In this document: piece after piece, positions 33,101 through 42,632 of the stretch
How the letters are laid out: each line of letters opens with the position of its first letter
Position numbering within the stretch: position 1 is the first letter of the stretch
Origin: JBGSUZ01 sp963677505
GTDB lineage: Bacteria > Bacillota > Clostridia > Peptostreptococcales > Acidaminobacteraceae
Direction of reading: 5' to 3'
Length of the DNA stretch: 64,000 nt
Assembly: GCA_963677505.2 (NCBI GenBank)
Contig: CAXXWB010000045.1
Coordinates: 1-64,000, forward strand
Position numbers and translations under genes: made by a program
The notes under the pieces: model-generated
Databases searched by the model: none
The model's input: the letters and a program-made list of their open reading frames with translations, nothing else
What the model was told of the DNA's origin: nothing

Positions 33101-33170
33101 GCCATATTAACAATCCATTCCAGATTATAGAAGCAAATATATATTGATTATTTACAATATCGATGTCAAA

Positions 33171-33199
33171 TTGATAATATATTGTATAAATGTTATAAT
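33171..33199 (+). promoter_or_regulatory. vegetative promoter
   Basis: TTGATA and TATAAT with 17-bp spacing, 30 bp ahead of the ATG of the secreted-protein gene at 33229, which has an AGGAGG ribosome binding site. Confidence 0.7.
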
Positions 33200-33228
33200 G
33201 TGAGATAAAATTTACAGGAGGCGTTATT

Positions 33229-34634
33229 ATGAAAAAATATATAATTACTGTTTTACTCTGTTTAATTTCTGTTTTACCAGTTTTTGCTGATGCAACAATA
33301 CCGGTTTATTTTGATAGCCAGCCACTGGAGCTCTCAAATAAACCGGTACAAAAGAATGGTACTACATTAGTTCCGTTAAGGGAAATTTTCGATGCCTTAG
33401 GATTTAATGTAGTATGGAATGAGAAGACTAAAACTATTATTGCTTCTTCGAAGGATGCTACTATTAAATTGACAATAGGTAGCAAAGTGGCATACGTTAA
33501 TGGTGAAGCCAAACCAATATCAGTTGCACCTCAATTAATTAAAGGTACTATGTATGTTCCTTTAAAATTTGTTTCTGAGGCTGCTGGATATTCTGTAGGT
33601 TGGAATAATGAAAATCGATACATAACAATTTGGCGAAGTCGATCAAGCTCTTATTGATGTATATGAGACAGTTTCTGTATATGATGCATCCAATAAGCTT
33701 GGTAAGCTTAGATATGAAGATATGTATACAGTTAAAGGAACAGGTGAGTATTCAGGATATAATAAATTAATGGGACATCCCTATAAAGGATATGATTTAT
33801 ATTATAAAAGTAGTAGAAAAGGGAGTACAAGCAACAGTGAAGTTATAATTGTACCTAAAAATATCAATTTCAAACAAACTGTTTAGATGGACCTATAATG
33901 GTGTTTCTTATCGTAGTACCAAAGGTGAAATTTTTAGTTATTTAAGTGATCTTTCTCAAATACCAGGCTACGATATAAATCTATCTGAAGATAAACTTAA
34001 AAAAATATTTGGTAAAGTATATGACGAGTGGATTTCATATGGTGGCGTTAATTCTGATGCGTCCAGGTTTGTAGAGGGTTATATTTCATATATTGATGGA
34101 AGTGCATTTGATTTACATTATTCATGGTATAAAAGCGACAAAGCTTCAGAAGCACTATCCGAACAAATGGCAAAAGATGAAGAAGCTAGAATAAAGTTAG
34201 AAAAAGAAGATGAAGCCAAAAAAGAATTGCTAGAAAGAGTTAGAAAAAGAAGCGGAAGCAAGAAAAGCATTAGAACTTGAAGCAAAACAAAAAGAGAAGA
34301 GTACGAAGAAAAAGTTAATGCAATAAATAAAAAATTCAAAGATGAGTGGACAACAGCAATTGAACTTGAAAATACTTATGGCATTAGTTCAATTTGGATG
34401 GTGAAACCATTATTTTTACAAAAAATAATAATAAAATTTACACGATTTATGGTTCTCCGAGAAGTTCTTTCACTAAAGATATGGTCTATAATGGAACGGC
34501 ATTCAATATGCCTATTTACGTGTTGTGGAGTACGACTTCCCAGAGGCGAAAGATGGAACAGGGAAGATTAAAATCAATGTAACGGCCTTGCGTTTAAAAC
34601 TGCGGATTTAAGAAGTGTAGGTATTATTAATTAA
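33229..34634 (+). pseudogene. copper amine oxidase N-terminal domain protein, multiply frameshifted
   Basis: The first 142 residues have a signal peptide (MKKYIITVLLCLISVLPVFA) and a copper-amine-oxidase N-terminal domain with NGTTLVPLREIFDALGFNVVWNE and GTMYVPLKFVSEAAGY, a wall-associated module common in Firmicutes. After 33650 the coding signal switches frame at least four times, through a Lys/Glu-rich helical stretch and a SIYTIYGSPRS-like region, ending at a TAA at 34632. The whole is about 460 codons. Decay or poor sequence quality could explain it. Confidence 0.7.
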
Positions 34635-34689
34635 ATACATTATAAATTTAAAATGTAAATTAGAAATTAAAAGTTCAGAAAATGTGTGT

Positions 34690-34730
34690 AGAATAAGGTT
34701 AATTTAATATTTAACCTTATTCTATTCTTT
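34690..34730 (+). terminator. intrinsic terminator
   Basis: A perfect 13-bp stem (AGAATAAGGTTAA and its complement) with a 7-base loop, followed by ATTCTTT, behind the broken secreted-protein gene. From here to 35149 I see no gene; short interrupted frames near 34880 and 34970 may be gene debris. Confidence 0.65.
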
Positions 34731-35149
34731 AGGCTATATATAATTACGTTAGAACCAATCTGTATCTATTTTGTAAATACTAAAAGCGATAAAATCATAT
34801 GGTCTATTGTGTTATGCTAAAGTGAATACCTTCATTTAAATAGCAGATTACTATTAACTTAAATAAGGGGGTAAATTTTGATCAGTAAATATCGCAAAGT
34901 GGTTGGTTTTCAGAAATTAATAAAAATATAGATGTCAGCCTTCATGGACAAGTGGTTTTAGCAAATATGTTTTTGCTTTGTGTTTTGAATTTTTGAGAAT
35001 GCATATGAAAAATAGACTACCGACAGTTACAGACATTGTCAGTATAGGTATAATCGCTGTAAGGCGTAGAAATTAACACTTTGCTAAACATTAGGTCAGC
35101 TTAATCTTTAAAATAAAATAATCAGTCAGTGGATTGAAAGGAAAATGTT

Positions 35150-35425
35150 ATGAAAAAATATAATTATGATCCAATAAGACTCATGGGGATACTCTCAGCC
35201 GTTGCTATAATCGTGTTAGGATTTTACTATTTTATAGGTCATATAACCATTACGGGAGCCATGCCTATAGCGACTGCTTTTCTCGCAGGCAGTATTGCGT
35301 TTAAGTACCTTAAAGATAATAAAGTGAAAAAAACGACAATGAATACCGTAACGGCTGCACTTGCAGGGATTGCATTTTTATTGAATATAGGGATAGGCAT
35401 CATTCAAATTGTGTCTGCAAAGTAA
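35150..35425 (+). CDS. small three-helix membrane protein
   Basis: A 91-residue protein with hydrophobic helices at about 10-28, 34-50 and 66-88 and a basic segment (KYLKDNKVKKT) between the last two. ATG after AAAGGAAAATG. No family recognised. It is one of the few intact genes between 33 and 38 kb. Confidence 0.6.
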   Translation: MKKYNYDPIRLMGILSAVAIIVLGFYYFIGHITITGAMPIATAFLAGSIAFKYLKDNKVKKTTMNTVTAALAGIAFLLNIGIGIIQIVSAK

Positions 35426-35470
35426 TTTAGATAACGCTAAATGTTTTTCTAATGGTGGGAGGTACTTCTA

Positions 35471-36002
35471 TGGATAATATAAAACTAATAGGCCCAGACA
35501 AAAGATTCAAAGATTCTTTTACAAGCTATTATGAAGAATATAATGCCATTAACGAGTCTAGTGCAACCATCTATAAGGACATGTATCGTTACGGAAAAGA
35601 AGATTTGAAAATTACCTAAAATTTTTAGAGGATAGAAAAAATGGAATAGGTGTACCAGAAGGCTGGACTGCCTCACATACTTATTGGTTGGTAAGAGATG
35701 AAAGTGAGCTTCTGGGAATTGTCAGAATCAGACCTGATATTGGTACAGACTTTTTAAGTAAGTACATAGGGCATATTGGCTATGATATAAAACCATCCGA
35801 AAGAGGCAATGGTTTAGGGACTGAACTGCTCAGGTTGGCCCTACAGAAAGTAAAGAAATTAAATATATCTGAGGCCCTGGTATTATGCAGTTCAAAAAAT
35901 AAGGCCTCGAGGAAAGTGATTTTAAATAACAATGGGATTTATGAGTCAAATATAGAAGATGAAACAGGTGAACTTCTTGAAAGGTATTGGATTAAGCTAT
36001 GA
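35471..36002 (+). pseudogene. GNAT acetyltransferase with one-base frameshift
   Basis: An ATG at about 35471 after GGGAGGTACT opens a frame that stops near 35620; adding one T to GATTTGAAAA restores it. The rest has ERGNGLGTELLRLAL (acetyl-CoA loop) and ends ERYWIKL. It is a relative of the broken gene in the last cassette (32399-32903), sharing SHTxxLVxDES, the FLSKY/YLSKY region and the IKL end. Confidence 0.65.
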
Positions 36003-36010
36003 CGATTGAA

Positions 36011-36418
36011 ATGAAATATTCAAAAAATGAATTACATCTATTCTTAGCATTAGGGTGGGAATCGTCGCTGTTATTAACTTAGGATTAATAGTATTTTTGC
36101 TTTAACACCAATGGATATGGGGTTATTCCTTTTACTACCGCTATTCCAAGTAGTGCTTACATCTCTGATGTGTTTTATGTACAGTTCAATTTATGTGGGT
36201 TCAAGAAACTATCTAAACTAGAAGAAGATTATATTTACAAGGATCGCGGTCTTTTAAGACCGAAAAGTAGAATTAGACGAAGTGACATTGAAAATACCCT
36301 TATATTAGGTAGTACCCTTAGAATAGTCGATATAATGGGAAAGGAATTCAATATTAAACTAGACATTGTTAAAATTAATGACATAGAAATATTAAAGAAA
36401 AATTTGGCTATTTTATAA
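36011..36418 (+). pseudogene. degenerate membrane-protein gene
   Basis: Coding-like pieces in successive frames: a start at 36011, a hydrophobic helix (RVGIVAVINLGLIVFLL), a second one (MGLFLLLPLFQVVLTSLMCF), then a polar end in the frame of 36170-36418 with GRLLRPKSR-like and LGSTLRIVDIMGKEF. Together they would make one protein of about 135 residues with two helices and a soluble tail, broken by at least two indels. No family recognised. Confidence 0.45.
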
Positions 36419-36446
36419 TTTCTTCACATGGTTACGTAATTATATT

Positions 36447-37020
36447 ATGTTAACCAAACTGGCGATTATACAAGTAAATTCACTATTTGGTCTAGGAGAC
36501 AAAGGGATGTATTATATTCTTGGAATTAATCACTATATTCAATACCTAAATAAAGAAATAAACATAGAGGTGTTTACCGAGTTTGTTGCGTTTGTTTTAG
36601 AAATCCTAGAAAAAAAGATATTGCAGTGATAGCTGAAGAGTTTAATGAAGATTGTTTAGAACTTAACCATGTTCGTCGTTCTGTTCTTCAATTGATCGCT
36701 GAAGAGGCCTCAGTCCTTCATCAATTTGTGGACCCAACTCAGACTGTAAGAAACTGCCCTAGGTATTCCCAATCCCCAAACGAGGAATCTGTTGTGGCGG
36801 CTTACAAAATCAGAGAGCGATATTGGTTCAATCAAATGGCAGTTCATGGCGGCGAAAATATTCTAGTTTGCATAGTGCTAGCCATGTAAAGTCTTTTACT
36901 ATGTTGTTAGAAAATGAAAGGGTTGAACATCAGATTATTGATTCTTATTGGAATGAAGCACTATTTCTTAAACGCAGTTCACTCAAAGGAGAGACATCTG
37001 AACACAATCAGCTAAAATAA
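36447..37020 (+). pseudogene. degenerate gene of unknown function
   Basis: Three overlapping frames (36447-36629, 36626-36889, 36823-37020) line up head to tail. The middle piece has ERYWFNQMAVHGGENILV and the last continues SASHVKSFTMLLENERVEHQIIDSYW, which reads like one alpha/beta protein of about 190 residues with a terminal nucleotide- or substrate-binding strand. At least two indels separate the pieces. Confidence 0.45.
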
Positions 37021-37147
37021 TCTAAGTGGGACAATGCAAATGCTAAAGTATTGTGAAAATAACACGTTTATCCATCATGACGAATGCTTAAAAACCATGT
37101 ATAATGATTGATGTTAACACTAATCAAAAAAGGGTGAATATATTAAA

Positions 37148-37408
37148 ATGAGTAGACCTATTAAAGCAATTTTGGTTTTTGTAGTACTTCTCCTTGGCGG
37201 TGCTGTATATATGGGCATTAGTGCTTATATGCAAAGTGAGTATCAATTAAGTGTGAAAGCTAGTAATGGCATAGGTGTATTATGTGCACTCATCTACTAC
37301 ATTGGTTTGATTACAACAATTGTACTTTCAAAAGCTATACCAAGTTTGTACCTCAAGCATGGCACGTCTGAAGAAGACACAGATGAAACGGACAATGGTA
37401 GTGATTAA
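37148..37408 (+). CDS. small two-helix membrane protein
   Basis: An 86-residue protein with hydrophobic helices at about 7-26 and 42-62 and an acidic tail (EEDTDETDNG). The ribosome binding site is weak (AAGGGTGA). Located 25 bp before the undecaprenyl-phosphatase gene, so possibly cotranscribed. Function unknown. Confidence 0.55.
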   Translation: MSRPIKAILVFVVLLLGGAVYMGISAYMQSEYQLSVKASNGIGVLCALIYYIGLITTIVLSKAIPSLYLKHGTSEEDTDETDNGSD

Positions 37409-37432
37409 AAATTAAGAATTGGAGTTTAGAAA

Positions 37433-38287
37433 ATGGATTTTATTGAATTGTTAAAAGTTATTTTACTTGCAATTGTTGAAGGTGTTACAGAGTGGCTACC
37501 TATAAGTAGTACAGGCCATATGATTTTGTTAAATGAATTTATTAAGTTAGATGTAAGCAAGGAATTTTGAGTCTTTTCGAAGTTGTTATTCAACTAGGTG
37601 CCATAATGGCCGTCGTGATTTTATTTTGGCATCAGATTTTCCCCTTTGGGAAAAAAGACAATTCTCGACCTATGGCCAGAAAAGGGATTCTCTCGTATGT
37701 GAATATGGATACCATGATTCTATGGATGAAAATTTTAGTGTCTTGTATCCCTGCAGCAGTTATTGGCATATTGTACAATGATACGTTTGAGGCTCTATTT
37801 TATTCTATAAGCCAATTTCAATTGCCTTGATTGTCTTTGGTATTGCTTTTATCGTCATAGAAACTAGGTACAAAGGAAAAACTTCTAAAATTAATAGTTT
37901 AGCAGAAATCACTTTTAAACAGCCCTTATTATTGGTCTCTTCCAATTGATTGCTGCAATATTCCCAGGAACTTCACGCTCAGGGGCAACTATTGTAGGCG
38001 CACTTTTGATAGGGGTATCAAGAACGGTAGCCGCAGAATATACTTTCTTCCTAGCGATTCCAGTTATGTTTGGTGCTAGTCTATTGAAATTACTAAAGTA
38101 TGGCATGGTCTTTACAAGTTGGGAATTAGTAGTCCTCGCTGTAGGCATGTTGGTATCCTTTGCCGTTTCGATTGTAGTCATTAAATTCCTTATGAGCTAC
38201 ATTAAAAAACATGATTTTAAAGTCTTTGGCTGGTATCGAATCGTACTAGGTCTTTTGATTTTAGCGTATTTTGGTATGATTGCTTAA
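37433..38287 (+). pseudogene. uppP: undecaprenyl-diphosphate phosphatase, frameshifted
   Basis: The three reading frames together give a complete UppP (BacA): EGVTEWLPISSTGHM near the start and FPGTSRSGATIVGALLIGVSR later are the two signature motifs for the membrane enzyme that recycles undecaprenyl pyrophosphate for wall synthesis and gives bacitracin tolerance. Frames break near 37565 (one T short), 37805 (one T short) and 37918 (one A short). All three are homopolymer deletions, so sequence error is a strong alternative to true loss. ATG after TTGGAG. Confidence 0.82.
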
Positions 38288-38295
38288 GTTAATTA

Positions 38296-38333
38296 TTAAA
38301 ACCACCTTTTAGTGATGAAGGGTGGTTTCTTTA
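38296..38333 (+). terminator. intrinsic terminator
   Basis: AAACCACC and GGTGGTTT form a stem with a loop of about 13 bases, followed by CTTTATAAATT, between uppP and the next gene. Confidence 0.6.
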
Positions 38334-38360
38334 TAAATTGTATTCTAAGGAGGGCTTAAA

Positions 38361-39212
38361 ATGAAATTCACAATTTTAGGTAGTGGCGGTTGCGTAGCCC
38401 TTCCAAAACCTTTGTGTCAATGTGATGTATGTAAGGAAGCCCGAGAGAAGGGACGACCGTATTCTCGATTTGGATGTAGCCTATACCTTGAAGATATACA
38501 TATGCTAATCGACACACCAGAAGATATAACCCATGCCCTAAATGCCGCCAATATTAAAAAAATTGAGTCCGTTGCCTACAGTCATATGGACCCTGACCAC
38601 ACTCTCGGAATGCGAGTATTTGAACATTTGAGACTAGATTGGTTAAAACTTTCTGAAGGAAATCATTGTCAGGACCCTATACCTGTCTACGCACTGTCAA
38701 ATGTGTTGGAAGATCTCAATTCTATCAAAAGCAAACTCGGTTCTTACATGGCCTATTATGAATCTATACGCAATCTCATTATTCAACAATCTGTTGAGAA
38801 CCTTTTAGAAATTAATGGTATTCAGATTCAATTTATTTCAGCAGGGGAGGCAACGGTGTTTGTCTTTCAACAAGGTGGCAAAAAAGTCATTTATGCCCCT
38901 TGTGATGTGAAGCCATTTCCAATTTCAAACTTATTTGAGGATGCAGATTACTTAATTATTGGCAATACGATTCCCTGTGATAAGCTTAAAGATGATTTTC
39001 GACTAACGGCAGGCAATTTTTTAAGCAATGATCTCTTCAGCATGAACGAAATTTTAGCACTTAAAAATCAATACGCTATTAAAAAAGTTGTCATCACCCA
39101 TTTGGAAGAGGATTGGGGCAAGTCCTATGAGGACTATCTCACTTTAGAAAAACAGTACGAGGCTATTGAATTTGCCTATGATGGTATGATTATAGACACA
39201 GAGAAATTTTAA
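38361..39212 (+). CDS. MBL-fold metallohydrolase (PhnP-like)
   Basis: A 283-residue metallo-beta-lactamase-fold protein with SHMDPDH at 74-80, the metal site, and a CQCDVC cluster at 19-24 that binds structural zinc in PhnP, a cyclic phosphodiesterase. The C-terminal VVITHLEEDWG supplies a further histidine. ATG after AAGGAGGGCTT. Substrate not known; a phosphodiesterase is the best guess. Confidence 0.78.
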   Translation: MKFTILGSGGCVALPKPLCQCDVCKEAREKGRPYSRFGCSLYLEDIHMLIDTPEDITHALNAANIKKIESVAYSHMDPDHTLGMRVFEHLRLDWLKLSEGNHCQDPIPVYALSNVLEDLNSIKSKLGSYMAYYESIRNLIIQQSVENLLEINGIQIQFISAGEATVFVFQQGGKKVIYAPCDVKPFPISNLFEDADYLIIGNTIPCDKLKDDFRLTAGNFLSNDLFSMNEILALKNQYAIKKVVITHLEEDWGKSYEDYLTLEKQYEAIEFAYDGMIIDTEKF

Positions 39213-39261
39213 TAAGCCTATTAAAAAAAATATAGATTAGACAAAACAGGGGGTAAATACT

Positions 39262-39789
39262 ATGTATACTGGCAATCTTGTGAAATTAAGAGAATATCGC
39301 AAAGAGGATGTTCCAAAGGCTCAAGAATATTTAAACAATCCTGAAATTAAGCGCTTACTTGCACCCAATATACCATTTCTCTACACCCTTGAAGATGAAT
39401 ATAAATGGTATGAGGGTCAATCTGCTATGAAAGACCTTTATAGCTTTGCAATTGAAACCAAAGAGACAAAAGAATACATTGGGGGCTGCGGTATTAACCA
39501 TTTGGACTGGAAAAATAGCACGGCAACCATTGGCATTTTCATAGGGGATACAGAATTTTGGGGTAAGGGCTATGGCACAGATGCAATGAAAGTCCTAATT
39601 CGATTTGTGTTTGAGCAAATGAATATTCATAAAGTGAAATTGAACGTATATGCTTTTAATGAACGGGCAATCAAAAGTTATCAAAAAATAGGTTTTGTTC
39701 ATGAGGGTACTCTGAGACAAGAAATATATAAAGATGGTAAATACCACGACGAATGGGTCATGGGATTGTTTGCATCAGAATTGAAATAA
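39262..39789 (+). CDS. GNAT acetyltransferase (RimJ/RimL-like)
   Basis: A 175-residue protein with EFWGKGYGTDAMKVLIRF as the acetyl-CoA loop, then NVYAFNERAIKSYQKIGF, the usual C-terminal block of this group. ATG after GGGGGTAAATAC. Intact, unlike the next GNAT gene. Not part of a cassette. Confidence 0.85.
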   Translation: MYTGNLVKLREYRKEDVPKAQEYLNNPEIKRLLAPNIPFLYTLEDEYKWYEGQSAMKDLYSFAIETKETKEYIGGCGINHLDWKNSTATIGIFIGDTEFWGKGYGTDAMKVLIRFVFEQMNIHKVKLNVYAFNERAIKSYQKIGFVHEGTLRQEIYKDGKYHDEWVMGLFASELK

Positions 39790-39840
39790 ACGATATAATG
39801 GTCACTTTAATTACTAAGCATTTATTAAGAGGTGAAGGCA

Positions 39841-40321
39841 ATGGAAAATGAAATTAGAAATATAACTTTAGGCGCCTTCACAGAAGCCCATGCTAAAGAA
39901 ATCTGTACTTGGGTATATTCAGGACTATATAGCGTTTATAATCTTGCACCTTGGGAAGTGATGGTTGAAAATCATTGGCAAGCTTGCAGATGAAGATGCT
40001 CGAAATGAAATATTTTACACCATCTTCCTTAATGATGAAATGATTGGCTTCGGCAGAATCCAAAGGGTTGAAGATCTAATTGTTTTAGGGGTAGGGTTAA
40101 AACCGGAATATTGTGGCAAAGGGCTTGGACTTCCCGTCATGGAAACTCTTACTGCAAAAGCTGAAGCCCTCTATCCTAATGAGATCATTAGCCTAGAAGT
40201 TAGGCGTTTTAACGAGCGTGCCATCAAATGTTATGAGAAAGCGGGCTTTAAAATCGTCGATAAATATATGAAAGAGACCATGGATGGCTATGTACCTTTT
40301 GCCTTAATGATTAAAACGTAA
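39841..40321 (+). pseudogene. GNAT acetyltransferase with a frameshift
   Basis: An ATG at 39841 after AGAGGTGAAGGC opens a frame that ends near 39994; the coding continues in another frame from about 39965 with YCGKGLGLPVMETL and LEVRRFNERAIKCYEKAGF, the GNAT signature. Removing one G or T in ATGGTTG would join them into a protein of about 160 residues. The stop lies 4 bases before the next gene. Confidence 0.7.
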
Positions 40322-40325
40322 GCTT

Positions 40326-41096
40326 ATGGAAATTGAAAAGATTATTCACACCAAATACAGAAAAAAAATATGGGCACCTTTTATGCGAGGTCTTGAAACT
40401 TACCAAATGATTGAAAAAGGCGATGTCATTGGTGTTGCAATATCTGGCGGTAAAGATAGTCTTCTCATGGCTAAACTCTTAGAGTCTTTGGTCAGAGTCT
40501 ACAAGGGCGAAATTCAAATCAAGTGTATTGTAATGGACCCAGGGTATAAGCCTGAAATAAGGGCATCGTTGGAAGAAAACTTAAAGCTTTTGGAAATTGA
40601 AGCCTATATATTTAATACAGAAATATTCGATATTTCCGAAAAAATGTCTGGAGAAAAACAGTCGCCATGTTTTCTCTGTGCCCGCATGAGAAGAGGCGCA
40701 CTTTATGAGAAGGCAAAGTCCCTCGGGTGTAATAAATTGGCACTAGGGCACCATTATGACGATGTTATTGAGACTATTCTCATGAACGTCCTCTGCGGCG
40801 GTGAATTTAAAACCATGTTACCCAAAATAAAAGCTCAAAATTTTGAAGATATGATTTTAATCAGACCCCTTTACCTTGTGCGAGAATCTGATATTCTCCA
40901 CCTAACGAGGGTTCTTAAAATATCGCCTATGAATTGTGGCTGTTCCGTCACAGAAAAAAAAGAAGAGAGCAGACGTGCTGAAATAAAAGCACTCATAGCC
41001 GACTTATCTACGCGTTTTGAAAATGTAGAACACTCTATTTTCAGTGCTTCAAAAAATGTCAGATTAGATCATTTACTCATCCATCGGGAGGACTAA
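40326..41096 (+). CDS. TtcA-like tRNA 2-thiocytidine biosynthesis family protein
   Basis: A 256-residue PP-loop ATPase with SGGKDS at 40-45 and paired cysteines C115 and C118 (PCFLC), with further cysteines at NCGC near the end, as in TtcA proteins that use a [4Fe-4S] cluster to thiolate cytidine 32 of tRNA. GHHYDD follows as in the family. It begins 4 bp after the preceding GNAT stop and is followed after 3 bp by another gene, so it lies in an operon. Confidence 0.82.
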   Translation: MEIEKIIHTKYRKKIWAPFMRGLETYQMIEKGDVIGVAISGGKDSLLMAKLLESLVRVYKGEIQIKCIVMDPGYKPEIRASLEENLKLLEIEAYIFNTEIFDISEKMSGEKQSPCFLCARMRRGALYEKAKSLGCNKLALGHHYDDVIETILMNVLCGGEFKTMLPKIKAQNFEDMILIRPLYLVRESDILHLTRVLKISPMNCGCSVTEKKEESRRAEIKALIADLSTRFENVEHSIFSASKNVRLDHLLIHRED

Positions 41097-41099
41097 ACC

Positions 41100-41660
41100 A
41101 TGGGACTAAAAAGTAACTTTCCTGTACTGTTGACACCCCATCTTATGCTGAGAGAAATTGAGTTTACAGACAGTTATGCCCTTAACGAAATTTTTAAAGA
41201 CGAAGAAACTATGAAGTGGTATGGTATGATGCCTGTGGAAAATATGGAAGCAACCATCCGGCTCATTGAAAATCTTAGAATGAATTATTATGATAATCGA
41301 GGCATCCGATGGGCAATTGAACATAGGGCGACAGGAGCTTTTTTAGGAACTTGCGGCTTCCATAACTGGAATCTCATGTCTCGTAGAGCGGAAATCGGGT
41401 ATGAAATATCAAAAGAATATTGGGGACAGGGCTATTGTACCGAAGCACTTAGAGAAATGAGGACTTTTGGACTAGACGCCATGAATCTCCACCGTGTTGA
41501 AGCCTTGATTTACCCTGAAAATATTGGATCTCAAAGGGTACTAGAAAAACTAGACTTTAGAAGAGAAGGTCTGCTAGAAGGGTACGCCTATTTCAGAAAT
41601 ACCTATCAAGACCTTGTCATGTATGGATGGATCAACCCCAATCATGTGAGACGGGAATAA
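41100..41660 (+). CDS. GNAT acetyltransferase (RimJ/RimL-like)
   Basis: A 186-residue protein with EYWGQGYCTEALREM as the acetyl-CoA loop and NIGSQRVLEKLDFRREGLLEGY near the end. ATG after GGGAGGACTAAACC, 3 bp behind the TtcA-like gene and likely cotranscribed with it. May acetylate a ribosomal protein, but the substrate is unknown. Confidence 0.85.
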   Translation: MGLKSNFPVLLTPHLMLREIEFTDSYALNEIFKDEETMKWYGMMPVENMEATIRLIENLRMNYYDNRGIRWAIEHRATGAFLGTCGFHNWNLMSRRAEIGYEISKEYWGQGYCTEALREMRTFGLDAMNLHRVEALIYPENIGSQRVLEKLDFRREGLLEGYAYFRNTYQDLVMYGWINPNHVRRE

Positions 41661-41688
41661 CTGTGGTTGTTGAAGGGAGCCTAAGACT

Positions 41689-42297
41689 ATGGATAAGAGA
41701 ATCGTTACAAAATCCCATTGGTGTGAACAATTGATACATGAGTATCATCATCAAAATAGTAGCGTTTTATGTGTGATACTGGGCGGTCAAAACTATAGTA
41801 TACACAAACCACTCTGTTACTATAGTGCTAAATTATGTGTCCAAGCAGGGTACGACGTTCTCGCTGTTCAATATGGTTTTCAGCAGAACCATTCTTTGAC
41901 CCATTTTCCAGAGGATTTTGAAATACTCTATAAAGAAGTCAAAGAGGCTATCGATTTAGTCATACAGCCACATCAAACAGAAATTATTTGGATTGGCAAA
42001 AGCTTAGGAACTGTATTGATGAAAAGACTTAAGGGGGATTATAACCAATTTTCTCAAAAGTTGATTCTATTGACACCCGTTTCGCCTGCCTTCGATCAAG
42101 AGGATTTCAGAGAGAAGCTTATTATCATGGGAACTCATGATGAACATTATGACGAAAAGCTATTAGAAAAAGAGACAGAATCCATGATTGTAGAATTTGA
42201 TGGCGCAGACCATGGGCTAGAGACTGGTAACGTCATAGCGGACCTTGAAATCATGGAAAGGGTCATAGGAGCTATCGCAGGCTATATTGAAGAATAG
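41689..42297 (+). CDS. alpha/beta hydrolase
   Basis: A 202-residue small hydrolase with the nucleophile elbow GKSLG, Ser 105, an aspartate region (IIMGTHDEHYDEK) and a late DGADHGLE histidine, completing a Ser-Asp-His triad. Similar to short dienelactone-hydrolase-like proteins of unknown substrate. ATG after GAAGGGAGCC. Last gene of this run; a terminator follows. Confidence 0.75.
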   Translation: MDKRIVTKSHWCEQLIHEYHHQNSSVLCVILGGQNYSIHKPLCYYSAKLCVQAGYDVLAVQYGFQQNHSLTHFPEDFEILYKEVKEAIDLVIQPHQTEIIWIGKSLGTVLMKRLKGDYNQFSQKLILLTPVSPAFDQEDFREKLIIMGTHDEHYDEKLLEKETESMIVEFDGADHGLETGNVIADLEIMERVIGAIAGYIEE

Positions 42298-42355
42298 TAC
42301 GGATACTAGAAAACATTAATAAAGGCGCTGTACTCATTGAAGTAAATTGCAATAG

Positions 42356-42389
42356 AAAAGGGTCTTACCATTTGGTAAGACCCTTTTTA
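42356..42389 (+). terminator. bidirectional intrinsic terminator
   Basis: AAAGGGTCTTACCA and TGGTAAGACCCTTT form a 14-bp stem with a two-base loop; a T run follows and an A run precedes, so it can end the rightward hydrolase operon and the leftward gene at 42404. Confidence 0.85.
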
Positions 42390-42403
42390 GATGAAGTTGT
42401 TGA

Positions 42404-42553
42404 TTAAACTTTTCTAATGCCGATTCTCTTATTGGATTTTTCTTTTGAATCGCTGCCCATCTTTTTATCTGGTCTTTGAGCATTGTTGCTTGCGTTCTTA
42501 GCTTTCTTTTCTTCTAACAACTTTTTCATCATTTCAACGTTTTTACTAGACAT
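42404..42553 (-). CDS. 49-residue lysine-rich protein
   Basis: A small gene on the minus strand with a good ribosome binding site (AAAGGGAG, 7 bases before ATG). The product is highly charged: MSSKNVEMMKKLLEEKKAKN and then KRIGIRKV at the end; likely soluble and disordered or helical. It ends beside the shared terminator. Function unknown. Confidence 0.65.
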   Translation of the reverse strand: MSSKNVEMMKKLLEEKKAKNASNNAQRPDKKMGSDSKEKSNKRIGIRKV

Positions 42554-42632
42554 ATGAAAACTCCCTTTGCTTAATTCTTAAGTCACAATTGTTTATATGT
42601 CATTATACACCAAAAACCCATTGAATTTAAGC

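Noticed and set aside
34735..35149. A coding gene in the 400-bp gap after the broken secreted-protein gene.
   Set aside because: Only short frames with several stops; perhaps gene debris, but nothing I could support.
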